Shown: positions 18,167 to 28,707 of the stretch, in pieces | Layout: each line of letters begins with the position of its first letter | Numbering within the stretch: position 1 is the stretch's first letter | From: Cyclobacteriaceae bacterium | GTDB lineage: Bacteria; Bacteroidota; Bacteroidia; Cytophagales; Cyclobacteriaceae | DNA length: 64,000 bases | Assembly: GCA_028285445.1 (NCBI GenBank) | Contig: JANQPQ010000001.1 | Span: 1 to 64,000, forward strand | Direction: 5' to 3' | The notes under the pieces: generated by a model | Told to the model about the DNA's origin: nothing | Databases searched by the model: none | Seen by the model: the letters and a program-made list of their open reading frames with translations, nothing else | Made by a program: the position numbers and the translations under genes

Positions 18167-19870
18167 ATGGGTGTAGAAATACTAAACAAGCCAAGGAATC
18201 AGATTTACGAACCTATTCTTTCCGGACCACGGGAATGGCCCGTCGTTCTTCTCAGCAAGAACCGGAAGCAATTCGTTGAGGAAGTTATCGAATTCAGCTT
18301 TCAGAGAATTAAGGAACTCAAGCAATCAAAGGCCGCCTTAATTGAAGAGTTGGAAACTACCCTGTATCGAGAAAGACTTAGAATCAAGACCAACCCCTGG
18401 AAGGTAGACCCGAAGGATGAAAAGAGATTTTGGGATGATATCAAGACCAAATTGCTCAAAGTTTCCCCCGAAGGAACTCCCAATCAGAATGGCAGTACAT
18501 TGCACGACGACATTCTGCGGTCGATTATTGGCAGGTATGCAAATGAGATTACCGGAAACTTCCGGCCTTCCTCCTACCGGCTTGCCCGAACAATTGCCAC
18601 CTTCGGATTCCGGAGATTATTAAATGCCGCACGAATCAAGCGGTTTGGTTCGGTTTTTACCGGTAAGCTTACGCTCAGAGACAAAATCAATATTGTAGGA
18701 GAAATAGATCATATCCGGGCCTTGGCGAAAAAGGGAACGGTGGTAATGGTACCAACGCATTTCAGCAACCTGGACTCTATTCTTATTGGCTGGGTAATTC
18801 ACGAACTAGGGCTGCCTCCTTTCATATATGGTGCAGGACTAAACCTGTTCAACATTGGCATCATCGCCTATTTTATGAATAGCCTTGGTGCGTATAAGGT
18901 AGATCGGCGTAAGAAGAACCTGCTTTATTTGGAAACCCTGAAGGCCTATTCTAACCTCGCTATTCAAAGGGGCTGCCATTCATTATTTTTTCCCGGAGGT
19001 ACCAGGTCAAGATCCGGCGCATTGGAAAAGCATCTGAAATTAGGACTGCTGGGCACTGCCATGGAGGCACAACGCGCCTGCTATGCACGCGACGATAGCG
19101 ATGAGGCTAAAAAAGTTTTTATAGTACCCGTTGTGATTAATTATCATTTTGTTCTAGAGGCGCCGGTACTGGTTAACGAGCATCTAAGAAGAGAGGGCAA
19201 GGAACGTTATTATACTGAGCAAGACCGATTTACCTCCTCATACAATATCATCAAGTTTTTGCTTAAATTCTTTCTTAAGGGCTCAGACATATCCGTATCC
19301 ATAGGCCGGGGTATGGATTTGCTGGGAAATTACGTTGATGACCAGGGTGATAGCCTCGATAGGGACGGAAAGTCTATAGAAGAGCGGGAATATTTCGTTT
19401 CAGGGGGAAGCGTGACAGCAAACACTCAACGCGAAGCCGAGTATACCCGGATGTTGAGTAAGGCCATCGTTAGGGAATTCCACAAAATAAACAGAGTATT
19501 TGCCAGCCACATGGTTGCTTTTGTGGCATTCGAAATGCTTCGAAAGAGATATGCTCAATTAGACTTTTTTAACTTCCTGCGCCTACCCGAAGATGAAATT
19601 GAATTAGACTATGAGAAATTCAAAGATGCCTGCAGTAGGGTGCGGAAGCGCATTCTGAAATTGAATCGCAATGGCAAAGTAGGCATTGCTCCCCACATGG
19701 AACTGGAATTAGATGACCTTATCAAATTGGGTATCAACAACGTGGGCATGTATCATGACAAGCGGCCACTACTAAGAAACAAGCAGGGTAACGTTGTCAC
19801 CCAGGATCTCACCAAATTATACTATTACCGCAATCGCCTTGATGGATATGGTCTCGAAAAGAAAATCTAA
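18167..19870 (+). CDS. PlsB-like glycerol-phosphate acyltransferase
   Basis: 567 residues. The acyltransferase core has PTHFSNLDS (the H-x4-D catalytic motif, about residue 200), VDRRKKN, FFPGGTRSRSG (motif III, substrate phosphate binding) and a downstream IVPVVINY strand. Length and a long C-terminal region fit the PlsB/GPAT type rather than the short PlsC type. It should acylate glycerol-3-phosphate (or the lyso product) at the inner membrane. Its end overlaps the start of gpsA, whose product supplies glycerol-3-phosphate, which supports a phospholipid-synthesis role. Confidence 0.85.
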   Translation: MGVEILNKPRNQIYEPILSGPREWPVVLLSKNRKQFVEEVIEFSFQRIKELKQSKAALIEELETTLYRERLRIKTNPWKVDPKDEKRFWDDIKTKLLKVSPEGTPNQNGSTLHDDILRSIIGRYANEITGNFRPSSYRLARTIATFGFRRLLNAARIKRFGSVFTGKLTLRDKINIVGEIDHIRALAKKGTVVMVPTHFSNLDSILIGWVIHELGLPPFIYGAGLNLFNIGIIAYFMNSLGAYKVDRRKKNLLYLETLKAYSNLAIQRGCHSLFFPGGTRSRSGALEKHLKLGLLGTAMEAQRACYARDDSDEAKKVFIVPVVINYHFVLEAPVLVNEHLRREGKERYYTEQDRFTSSYNIIKFLLKFFLKGSDISVSIGRGMDLLGNYVDDQGDSLDRDGKSIEEREYFVSGGSVTANTQREAEYTRMLSKAIVREFHKINRVFASHMVAFVAFEMLRKRYAQLDFFNFLRLPEDEIELDYEKFKDACSRVRKRILKLNRNGKVGIAPHMELELDDLIKLGINNVGMYHDKRPLLRNKQGNVVTQDLTKLYYYRNRLDGYGLEKKI

Positions 19871-20894
19871 GAAATTGGTTGGGGTAATTGGGGCCGGTAG
19901 TTTTGGAACGGCCGTGGCTAACATCCTGGCAGAAAATAGAGATGTTCTTCTTTACGCGCGAAATCCGGAATTGGTTGAAGCAATGAAGACCAGCCGCCAG
20001 AATGGGCATCAATCACTGAGTAACAGAATCCATCCCACCAATGAGCTGACTGAAGTTGCTGATGAATGTGAAGTTATCTTCCCAGTAGTTTCCTCCTCCG
20101 GGTTTCGGGATATGATGAGCCAATTGGGGCCTCATCTGCACCCCTATCACATCCTAATTCATGGCACCAAAGGATTAGACTTTCCCAATGGCCAGCTGGG
20201 AAAGAAAAAGAAGTTCGATCCGGATAAAATCCGAACCATGAGCCAGGTAATCACAGACGAGAGTGTGGTTGTGAGGGTTGGATGCCTCGCAGGGCCAAAC
20301 CTTGCCAAGGAATTGGCAGATAAGCAGCCCGCCGCAACAGTGGTTGCCAGCCATTTTGATGAGGTAATTAAAGAAGGGCAACGACTTTTAAGAAGCGATC
20401 GCTTTAGGGTTTATGGCAATGAAGATCTTATGGGTATTGAGCTGGCTGGTGTTCTGAAAAACATAATAGCCATTGCCGCCGGGGGCCTTAGTGGCCTTGG
20501 CTTCGGCGAGAATGCGAGGGCTCTATTGGTAAGCAGAGGCATGGTTGAAATGATACATCTGGGTAAGGCTATGGGAGGCAATGTTCAGGCTTTTGTTGGT
20601 TTAGCTGGAATTGGCGACCTGGTAGCAACTTGCTCAAGCCGATTCAGTCGAAATTTCACTGTTGGCTATCGCCTGGCCCAAGGCGAAACACTGGAAGAAA
20701 TAAATGCCACCATGGAGGAAACCGCAGAAGGTATTAACACGGTGAGAATCATGAAGCGTCTGGCCGACTATTACAAGGTGAGAGCGCCAATAACCTCTAC
20801 GCTTTTTGACATTCTCTATGGTGATTTGAAAGTTGAAGAAGCCCTGCAGTACTTGATGAAATTTCCTTTTCATCAAGATATCGACTTTCTATAA
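19842..20894 (+). CDS. gpsA: NAD(P)-dependent glycerol-3-phosphate dehydrogenase
   Basis: About 350 residues. Rossmann motif GVIGAGSFGTAVA, GTKGLDF, AGPNLAKEL, and the catalytic-lysine region LKNIIAIAAGGLSGLGFGEN are GpsA signatures. It reduces dihydroxyacetone phosphate to glycerol-3-phosphate. I chose ATG 19842 (ATG 19848 is equally possible); the TTG at 19794 is too deep inside the acyltransferase gene. The overlap of about 29 nt suggests coupled expression. Its stop is 4 bases from that of the convergent M48 gene. Confidence 0.93.
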   Translation: MDMVSKRKSKKLVGVIGAGSFGTAVANILAENRDVLLYARNPELVEAMKTSRQNGHQSLSNRIHPTNELTEVADECEVIFPVVSSSGFRDMMSQLGPHLHPYHILIHGTKGLDFPNGQLGKKKKFDPDKIRTMSQVITDESVVVRVGCLAGPNLAKELADKQPAATVVASHFDEVIKEGQRLLRSDRFRVYGNEDLMGIELAGVLKNIIAIAAGGLSGLGFGENARALLVSRGMVEMIHLGKAMGGNVQAFVGLAGIGDLVATCSSRFSRNFTVGYRLAQGETLEEINATMEETAEGINTVRIMKRLADYYKVRAPITSTLFDILYGDLKVEEALQYLMKFPFHQDIDFL

Positions 20895-20898
20895 GCCT

Positions 20899-22140
20899 CT
20901 ACTTTTCAAGCCTGTCAATGGCTTCAAGTCTTTTCAAAATAGGCGGATGCGAATAGTGGAAAAAGACATAAGCGGGATGTGGGAATAAATTGCTGAGGTT
21001 ATCAACTGACAACTTCTTCAAAGCGGTTTTTAAGGCACTACCGTCGTAAGTAGATGTCGCATACTCGTCGGCTTCAAATTCATTCTTCCTACTAAGCATA
21101 TTCATAAACAGCCCAATCACACCTGACATGGGAGCGTAGAGCATACCAAAGGCCAGCAAATTCAAATGAATGGTAAGGTCAGTACCACCAAGCGCCAAAG
21201 ACAAGTCCTTGTTGAAAATCATCAAACTCATAACAAATAGGGTTAAGCCGACCTGCAAAATACTTAGTGCAAATCCCCAAATTATGTGCTTCTTTTTGTA
21301 ATGACCAACCTCATGGGCCAGCACGGCCACAAGTTCTTCCGTATTATGGTTATCAATCAGTGTATCATATAACACTACCTTTTTCTTCTTCCCAATTCCT
21401 GAAAAGAAAGCATTCGATTTCTTGGATCTTTTCGACCCATCTATCACGAAAATATTGGTAAGTGGAAACTTTACCTTCTCAGCATATGCAGTCAAAGCAT
21501 CTTTCAGCTCTCCCTCAGGTAGGGGTGTAAGTTTATTGAAAAGCGGGAGAATTAATGTGGTAAAGAACATGTTGATGAAGAGAATTACCAAACTGATAGC
21601 GATCCAGAAGTAGATCCAGAATTCCTGGCCAAGAGATGTTATCAGGTACATCAGTAGCCAGAGGATGCCGCCACCCAGTATGGCAGTTAGTACGTAGCCT
21701 TTTACCTTATCCAGGAAGAAAGTTTTCCTAGTGGTTTTATTGAACCCGAAACGCTCTTCGATTACGAAAGTTGAATACCACTGAAAGGGGATAGTCAAAA
21801 TATCTGAACTGATAAAGAGAACCCCAAAAAAGGCAAGCGCTAAAATCACTTCATTCTGAAAATAGGCGCTTAGCCAGGAATTTATCTGCCCGAAAAATCC
21901 AAAGCCAAGTATGCCCAAAATCACAACGAAACTAAGAGTTGAAGTCAGGAATGAAAACCGGGTAGTTACTTTCTGGTATTCCTGTGATTTCTGGTATTTC
22001 TCTTCATCGTAATACCCTTTCATCTCGTTTGGTATATCCGGTCGGCTAAACTTTAGATTGATATAGTCGAGTATTTCTGAGAACAGATACTGAGTTATCA
22101 GTATGCCAAAAATCAGCCATAGGATACCTTGAGAGTCCAT
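20899..22140 (-). CDS. M48 family Ste24-type membrane metalloprotease
   Basis: 413 residues with several transmembrane helices and the zinc motif AHEVGHYKKKH, then SRKNEFEADEYA providing the third zinc ligand, and a C-terminal HYSHPPILKRLEAI (typical HPP end of Ste24/CAAX proteases). Bacterial members take part in membrane-protein quality control; their substrates are unknown. It stands alone and is convergent with gpsA. Confidence 0.92.
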   Translation of the reverse strand: MDSQGILWLIFGILITQYLFSEILDYINLKFSRPDIPNEMKGYYDEEKYQKSQEYQKVTTRFSFLTSTLSFVVILGILGFGFFGQINSWLSAYFQNEVILALAFFGVLFISSDILTIPFQWYSTFVIEERFGFNKTTRKTFFLDKVKGYVLTAILGGGILWLLMYLITSLGQEFWIYFWIAISLVILFINMFFTTLILPLFNKLTPLPEGELKDALTAYAEKVKFPLTNIFVIDGSKRSKKSNAFFSGIGKKKKVVLYDTLIDNHNTEELVAVLAHEVGHYKKKHIIWGFALSILQVGLTLFVMSLMIFNKDLSLALGGTDLTIHLNLLAFGMLYAPMSGVIGLFMNMLSRKNEFEADEYATSTYDGSALKTALKKLSVDNLSNLFPHPAYVFFHYSHPPILKRLEAIDRLEK

Positions 22141-22179
22141 CTTATAAAAAAATCAAAGACAAAAATAGGGATAATACTG

Positions 22180-23214
22180 CTATCTGGGGCAGGGAATTAA
22201 CCTAACATTTTTTGGCGGCTTTCGGGGGTCACCGGTAAACCAGCTGTAGGATAGTGAGAACTCATGGGCCCCTCCAGATGAGGAACCAAGTTCTGAAATA
22301 GTAAAGTCATAGCTGTAGCCAACATTTAGCCAGTCTTTATCCCCTTTCTTGGTGAATCCGAAAAGGAATACAATTGCTTCGTTATTGGTAAAGCTGTTGA
22401 AGTTTTTAAATGGCAGGCCTCTGTACCAAATACCAAAAAGGATTGGTTCATAAGTGAGGTATAAGCCCACATCCAATTGATCAAACTCCCCTTGGAATTT
22501 GTATTGCACAGTAGGTGCCAGGCTTCGTTCTTGCTCCCTGGCGTACAAGCCATCACCAATTACCCCAGATTTCAAAAAGAACTTATATCCGACATGAATA
22601 GAATACTTGCGTGGCAATGGGCTACTTTCTCCAACCAACGACTGGTTTGGCTGATTGAGGTGGTGGGCAGCAATACCAAGCCAGGCATTAGGGGAATAAA
22701 GAAGTGTTCCGAAGGACAGCCCAAAGAAACTTTTACTCGCTCCCGAATCAAATATTTCTGCAGTTGGGCCGACAATATTGCCGTCAGCATCAAACTGATC
22801 TCCAAATGTTAGTCTTCCAAAATTGAGATCACGAAGAACATAAGAGGCCTGCGCCCCCGCCCTAAGTGTGAATATCTCAGTGAGGGGAAGTTGATAGGAA
22901 TACTGAGCACCAATACTGGTCGAACGCAAGCCAGCAATACCTTCCCGATCCGAAGTGATAATAAAACCAACGCCGCTGTTCTTATCATCTATAAAATGAT
23001 CTGCATAGGCAGAGAGCGTTACAAAGTTGGCATCTATTGCTGGCCACTGACTTCTAAAATTTACACCAACTCTCGTCTGTTGAGTAGATCCGGCAAAGGC
23101 CGGATTCAGGTACAAGGGCGCTGAATAGAATTGTGAGAATTGCGGGTCCTGAGCTCTTAGCGAACTCACACTAGCCATGCCGATCAACGTAAGAATTAAT
23201 AGTTTTTCCCGCAT
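22180..23214 (-). CDS. PorP/SprF family type IX secretion outer-membrane protein
   Basis: 344 residues: signal peptide (LILTLIGMASVSSLRAQ) followed by DPQFSQFYSAPLYLNPAFAGS, the hallmark opening of the PorP/SprF family, and beta-barrel strands through to the end. SprF-type proteins are needed for export or surface anchoring of a specific large adhesin encoded next to them. Here the divergent neighbour is a 1742-residue type-B T9SS substrate, a typical pairing, so it probably serves that protein. Confidence 0.92.
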   Translation of the reverse strand: MREKLLILTLIGMASVSSLRAQDPQFSQFYSAPLYLNPAFAGSTQQTRVGVNFRSQWPAIDANFVTLSAYADHFIDDKNSGVGFIITSDREGIAGLRSTSIGAQYSYQLPLTEIFTLRAGAQASYVLRDLNFGRLTFGDQFDADGNIVGPTAEIFDSGASKSFFGLSFGTLLYSPNAWLGIAAHHLNQPNQSLVGESSPLPRKYSIHVGYKFFLKSGVIGDGLYAREQERSLAPTVQYKFQGEFDQLDVGLYLTYEPILFGIWYRGLPFKNFNSFTNNEAIVFLFGFTKKGDKDWLNVGYSYDFTISELGSSSGGAHEFSLSYSWFTGDPRKPPKNVRLIPCPR

Positions 23215-23438
23215 TTACCCTATTTAATTTTCGGCCAAATTTTTGCTTAAATTGCCAAAGTAGATAATTAAAAGCTAATTATTAAGAATTTGACCACCTT
23301 AAAATTTCCAAATCTACCATTAAACGCTGAAATATAGTTTATTGTATTATTTTCGTACAAAACAACTTTTTTCCACGGAATAACACAATTTGAATTTATC
23401 CACCCTGTTATTTTAAGTGAGACCTAAAACCAAAAAAG

Positions 23439-26400
23439 ATGCCAGTTAAACTAACCGGAACTCTAGCTATAGCTTTATGTTTTTTTGTGGGTGTGCATGT
23501 GGGGTTTAGTCAAAGCCAGGGTTTATCTAACAACAACTGGTACTTTGGGAACTCGCAGGAAGGTATAATCTTTAACAAGTCAGATAACCAACCGGTTATC
23601 GTAACAAATCAGTTTATTCCATTTGGTAACGCCGGGGCCGCAGTTGCTACTGATCCGGTTAGCGGAGATGTTCTGTTTTATACCGATGGCTCAACCGTTT
23701 ACGATGCTACTCATCAGGTGATGGCAAACGGAACTGCGCTGACTTCCAACAACAATGGCAACCAGAACGTAGCTGTCGCCAATGTGCCTAATGACAGCGC
23801 CAAATATTACATATTTACCAACACCGCTTCTTTCACCACTGCTGGAACAATTTTCTACACTGTGGTTGACATGGCGCTTCCGGGGAATGCAGTTTTTCCA
23901 AACCCATTTTTGGGGCAAGTAGACAATGCAAATAAAAATATTCCAACCTCGCTAACAAGTAGCGGTGAAGCCATGATTGTAATTAATAAGGCCAACTTCC
24001 AGGGCTTCTGGCTCATCTCGAAAAGAAGCGGCAACAATGACATTTACGATGTGCTTGATATTACAAACGGAATTGGTGCGGTTGCTTTGGCTGGTTCTTA
24101 TAACATCGGTCAGCCCATAGTGGCCGGTAACTTTTCTTATCATGAAACTTCCGGCTCATTAGCAGTCTCTCCTCAAAATGAGAACAGAAATATTCAAATC
24201 CTCAATTTTGATAATGCCACTGGCGTACTAACATTTAATTCTGAGGTATTAAACTCCGGTTATAACAATCTATCTGGCGAAGCAGTCTATGATACCGAGT
24301 GGTCGCCAAACGGTAACTTCCTATACTTCAGCCGTCATGGCGGTGGAGGCTTTACTGGCGATCTTTTCCAGGCTGATTTACTCAATCCCGGGGTGACTCA
24401 TCCCTCTTTATTAGCAGCCCCTTTAGCTAACAGCTATGGTTTACAAATGGGTCCTGATGGCCGTATCTATCATTTGTATCAATCTGGCGCAACTATCGCC
24501 GTTGGTCGCATTGATACTCCCGATAGCACCGCCACTGCTTTGGTTTATGACGCGTCCCCTTTCGGGAATATAGATTTAGCTGGTCGACAGTTCCCAGCGA
24601 CACTCCCAGCATATGACCAAATGCCTACTGCAGATTTTACTTTCCAGGGGACATGTGCTAACCAACCCACAACCTTCTACCCAATGGTTTCCCCCATTCC
24701 GGAATCAATAAGTTGGAACTTTGGTGATGGGTCGCAACCCTCTACAGACTGGAGCCCGATTTACACTTACACAATGGGCGGCAGTTTCAATGTAACCATG
24801 ACGGCAATCGTTTCGGGCCAGCCAGTGGTTGTGAACAGACCAGTAAACATCACCAACTTCGATTTACAAATTCAACTTGTACAAGATACTGTGGCATGTC
24901 GCGAGGAGTTCCCTCCTCCCAGAGGAAGTTCAACGCCCACTCAGTTTAGCGTAACCGCCACCTTCAATGGTTCCCAGCAGCCACAAAACAATGATATAGT
25001 TTGGTCTAATGGTGATATCGGTCCAACGCTATTCCCAGATTCGGCTGGCACTTATTATGTCGTAGCAACAATTGGCAGTTGTGCAGCTTCTGCAACTGTA
25101 AATGTTCAGGAATACGGGTTGCAGGACCAGAGATCAAACATTTGGTATTTCGGGCAAAATGCAGGAATAGATTTCAATCAGCAACCCCCCGTGGCGCTTG
25201 ACAACAGTATAATGGTGGCGCAGGAGGGCTGCGTCGCAATCAGTGATCAAAATGGTCAAATCCTATTTTACACAGATGGATCATCGGTCTATGTAGAGGA
25301 TCCCGTCACTCTGGTGCACTCGGAAATAGCAACTAATATTGGTGGGGATCCCGATGCTACCCAATCGGTATTGGCCACGCAATTCCCAACAGATCAAACG
25401 CTTTGGTACATCTTCACTAATCAAGCTGTACATGGCACTAATACTTACGAGCTCAAGTACTCGGTATTTGACCTAAAAGCCAACAACGGTACTGGAGGCA
25501 TAATTGAGCAAGATGTCACGCTATTCACCAAAGGTACAGAACGGCTCACGTCTGATGGCAATTGGGTGCTCATGCACGAATATGGTAACAATACTTTTCG
25601 GGCATACCCCATTCTTCAAACCGGTATCGGGGCACCGGTACTGAGCACGGTAGGCGAAGTACATGCCACATCAATAGAAAGAAATGGTCATGGGTATATG
25701 AAATTATCCTCGGATGGAGCCCGGCTGGCTGTAGCGCTATCGAATAGCGATGCGGAGAACTTCATTGAAGTTTTCAGTTTCGATAACATGACTGGAGATA
25801 TAGCCGATTACCGTCAGATTGATCTTGGTGCAGACGGAGCCAGTGGACAAGTGTATGGCTTGGAATTTTCGCCCGGTGGAAACAAATTATTCGCGACCGT
25901 TAAAAACCCTGGCGGTGGTTCACAACTTTTCGAATACCGGGCAGATAGTCTTGATAGGCTATTTTTTCGACAGGTAATTGCCGATGCTGCAGAATTAGGT
26001 GCTATCCAAACTGGTCCAGATGGGCAGGTTTATGTTGCAATCAACAATTCCGCAAATTTGGGTACCATTCAGCCTAATGAAGATACTTTGCTACTATCGG
26101 GTTACACCCCCGCAGGATTCGCCTTAGCGGCCGGTACCCAAAGTCAATTGGGTCTTCCCAATTTTGTGCAAAGCCAGGCTACGCAAACCGCCCAGGCATC
26201 CTTTACCACTTCAGCACCCGCTTGTGTAAATACTCCAGTTCAGTTTACCGCTGTCCCTACTTCAATTATAGATGAGTTCGAATGGTCCTTTGGTGATGGT
26301 AATACCTCCACCATGCAAAACCCGACTCATACCTACACCACTGCTGGAACGTTCACAGTGGGATTGAGAGTTTTTAATCGATGTCAAGACCCAATCGCAC

Positions 26401-28667
26401 TGCTAAGCGAGGATATTACCATTGACCCCAACCCGCCAACACCTGAGAATTTGGCAGTGGAGGTACTTTGTCAAGGTAGTGTCACATTAACAGCTTTAAG
26501 CACTCCAGACCCTACCCTAACTACAATGTGGTCTACGGGTGAAACAACTAATAGTATCACCGTTACACAGCAAGGAAACTACACTGTTACCCTCACCAAC
26601 GCAGGTGGCTGCACATCGACCATGACAACTTTTGTTGGCGATGGTACTCCTGCATTTACGTTGGGCGCTGATCAAACTGTTTGTCAAAACGCATTTGTCA
26701 CTGCATTAAACACAAATCTGGTTGGAAACTTCGCATTCCAATGGTTCATTAATGGAGCTGACCAAAATACTAACCAGCCCACGCTTGCCGTGGATACGTC
26801 TGTGCCGGGGGTCTTCACTTATGTAGCAGTGGCCACTGATCAAACCCCTGGATTTGGAAATTGTGTGGCTCGCGATACAGTGGAAATAACCGTGCTTGCA
26901 GAGCCTAGTGCTAACATCACACCTACTGACGCAACTGTCTGTGGTGCCAATGACGGGGAGATCTCGATAGATTTGCCTACTGCTGGGTCATTTAGTTTCT
27001 CCATTGCCGGGCCTACTCCCAGCAATGGGATGAACATTACTGGTCCCACCACAATTACAACGGGCACTGTTTTAACACCTGGGACTTATACAGTGACCAT
27101 TACTGATGAGGTCACGGGCTGTACTAATGTTTCGACTCAAACTATACAAGACCCGCCGGTATTCACTATAAATAGTGCAACACCAGTAGCAGGCTGCGAT
27201 CCGTTGGTGATCGACGTTGTTTTGGGCGGGGCTCCGGTTGGTCCAGTGGACTATCTTCTGACAAATACCAATGATAACAGCACAACAAGTGAAAATGGCG
27301 TTGCTCTTAGTCCCGGATTGGGATTCACAACCCTGGGCGTACCGTCGGGACCGTATACATTGCAAGTAACAGATAATGCCGGCTGTGTGCAGGTATTTGG
27401 TCCATTTACAGTGACACAAAATGCGCAGGCTGACATCTCACTGGCCTTTGATACATGCGTCGACCCACCAACCATTACCGCGAGCTCAACGCTTGCTACG
27501 GCAGATAGGTTCTTTACCTGGAATACCACTGATGGGAATTTTACCATTGACGGTAGTTTTTCTGACAATAGTGTTATTGAAGTTGGGCCTTCTCCAGCCA
27601 CTTACACAGCAACAATTACAGATCTAAATACCGGTCTTTGTGATTCTACAGTTTCAGTTACAGTTAACCCACTAACCTTACAAACAGTGAATATTACCGC
27701 AGGTGGCTCACCCTGTGACGGACAAAGGACACTTACCGCAGATGTTACTCCTGCTGGTAATTTTAGCTTCCAGTGGTTCCAGGATGGCGTGCAATTCGCT
27801 ATTGGACAGGTTGTAAACGTTTCAACCACCGCAGACTACAGTGTCTCTGTTTTGAGTCAGCAGTCTGGCTGCAGCGTCACCTCTAACCCACTCAATGTGG
27901 TGGTTAGCGAACCAGTTTCGGTCTCAATCACCTCCAACGCGACTTGTGATACTGGGCAGCCTTTTACCATAAACAGTCAGGTTACGGCCACGTTGCCTGT
28001 TACATTCCGTTGGTTCAGGAATGGAACTGAGCTCACTGGCCAAACTGCGGATTCCTTGCAAGAAACTAGAAGTGGAACCTATATCCTGGAAATTGAAAAC
28101 TCCGTAGGTTGTATGGATTCTGATACCATTGACATCATACTCTTCCCGGTGACAGAGGGGGTACTTCCAATATCGGCAATAATTTGCCCTGATGATCCCG
28201 ATCCTGACGTCTCTCAAATTGAACTGGACCCGGGTCCATTTGCCTCTTACACCTGGCGCAATGAAGCTGGAAACATCATTTCCAATGGAGCAACTTTGGT
28301 TGTTACCTCAGCAGGACTTATAACAGTAGATCTGACCAATGCATTTGGTTGTATGACTCAGGATACTATACGCGTAGTGGAAGATTGTATTCCTCAAGTA
28401 TTCGGCCCTAACGCATTTAAGCCTACGGGATCTAATTCGGAATTCTTCCTATTTACTAGATTCCTCATTGACTTTGAAGTATTTATCTACAGCCGTTGGG
28501 GAGAATTGGTCTATCAGTCTTCCCAGACAGATTTTAGGTGGGACGGCACCCTGAATGGAGAAGTACTTCCTTCAGGCTCTTACGCCTGGGTCGCTAAGTT
28601 TAGAAGTGAGTTTAATCCGGACCAGGGAGTAATGGAAAAACGGGGTGGTGTTATGCTCTTGCGGTAA
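23439..28667 (+). CDS. Giant PKD/Ig-like T9SS surface protein with CHU_C sorting domain
   Basis: 1742 residues. Signal peptide up to about residue 25 (FSQ), then a module starting NNWYFGNSQEG (about 34-390) and containing VLFYTDGSTVYD. A second, related module starts NIWYFGQNAG at about 566 and has ILFYTDGSSVYV. Each is followed by a PKD domain (SWNFGDGS near 430; EWSFGDGNTSTMQNPTHTY near 950). Then come repeated Ig-like segments with single Cys pairs, and a C-terminal gliding-associated sorting domain (FGPNAFKPTG ... YSRWGELVYQ ... WDGTLNGE, from about 1650). This is the architecture of SprB-like adhesins. Role on the cell surface in adhesion or gliding is inferred. It is divergent from the PorP/SprF gene. 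Confidence 0.92.
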   Translation: MPVKLTGTLAIALCFFVGVHVGFSQSQGLSNNNWYFGNSQEGIIFNKSDNQPVIVTNQFIPFGNAGAAVATDPVSGDVLFYTDGSTVYDATHQVMANGTALTSNNNGNQNVAVANVPNDSAKYYIFTNTASFTTAGTIFYTVVDMALPGNAVFPNPFLGQVDNANKNIPTSLTSSGEAMIVINKANFQGFWLISKRSGNNDIYDVLDITNGIGAVALAGSYNIGQPIVAGNFSYHETSGSLAVSPQNENRNIQILNFDNATGVLTFNSEVLNSGYNNLSGEAVYDTEWSPNGNFLYFSRHGGGGFTGDLFQADLLNPGVTHPSLLAAPLANSYGLQMGPDGRIYHLYQSGATIAVGRIDTPDSTATALVYDASPFGNIDLAGRQFPATLPAYDQMPTADFTFQGTCANQPTTFYPMVSPIPESISWNFGDGSQPSTDWSPIYTYTMGGSFNVTMTAIVSGQPVVVNRPVNITNFDLQIQLVQDTVACREEFPPPRGSSTPTQFSVTATFNGSQQPQNNDIVWSNGDIGPTLFPDSAGTYYVVATIGSCAASATVNVQEYGLQDQRSNIWYFGQNAGIDFNQQPPVALDNSIMVAQEGCVAISDQNGQILFYTDGSSVYVEDPVTLVHSEIATNIGGDPDATQSVLATQFPTDQTLWYIFTNQAVHGTNTYELKYSVFDLKANNGTGGIIEQDVTLFTKGTERLTSDGNWVLMHEYGNNTFRAYPILQTGIGAPVLSTVGEVHATSIERNGHGYMKLSSDGARLAVALSNSDAENFIEVFSFDNMTGDIADYRQIDLGADGASGQVYGLEFSPGGNKLFATVKNPGGGSQLFEYRADSLDRLFFRQVIADAAELGAIQTGPDGQVYVAINNSANLGTIQPNEDTLLLSGYTPAGFALAAGTQSQLGLPNFVQSQATQTAQASFTTSAPACVNTPVQFTAVPTSIIDEFEWSFGDGNTSTMQNPTHTYTTAGTFTVGLRVFNRCQDPIALLSEDITIDPNPPTPENLAVEVLCQGSVTLTALSTPDPTLTTMWSTGETTNSITVTQQGNYTVTLTNAGGCTSTMTTFVGDGTPAFTLGADQTVCQNAFVTALNTNLVGNFAFQWFINGADQNTNQPTLAVDTSVPGVFTYVAVATDQTPGFGNCVARDTVEITVLAEPSANITPTDATVCGANDGEISIDLPTAGSFSFSIAGPTPSNGMNITGPTTITTGTVLTPGTYTVTITDEVTGCTNVSTQTIQDPPVFTINSATPVAGCDPLVIDVVLGGAPVGPVDYLLTNTNDNSTTSENGVALSPGLGFTTLGVPSGPYTLQVTDNAGCVQVFGPFTVTQNAQADISLAFDTCVDPPTITASSTLATADRFFTWNTTDGNFTIDGSFSDNSVIEVGPSPATYTATITDLNTGLCDSTVSVTVNPLTLQTVNITAGGSPCDGQRTLTADVTPAGNFSFQWFQDGVQFAIGQVVNVSTTADYSVSVLSQQSGCSVTSNPLNVVVSEPVSVSITSNATCDTGQPFTINSQVTATLPVTFRWFRNGTELTGQTADSLQETRSGTYILEIENSVGCMDSDTIDIILFPVTEGVLPISAIICPDDPDPDVSQIELDPGPFASYTWRNEAGNIISNGATLVVTSAGLITVDLTNAFGCMTQDTIRVVEDCIPQVFGPNAFKPTGSNSEFFLFTRFLIDFEVFIYSRWGELVYQSSQTDFRWDGTLNGEVLPSGSYAWVAKFRSEFNPDQGVMEKRGGVMLLR

Positions 28668-28707
28668 TCCGATAAAAAATTAGTGCTCACCATTGGGCAT
28701 ACTCTTG

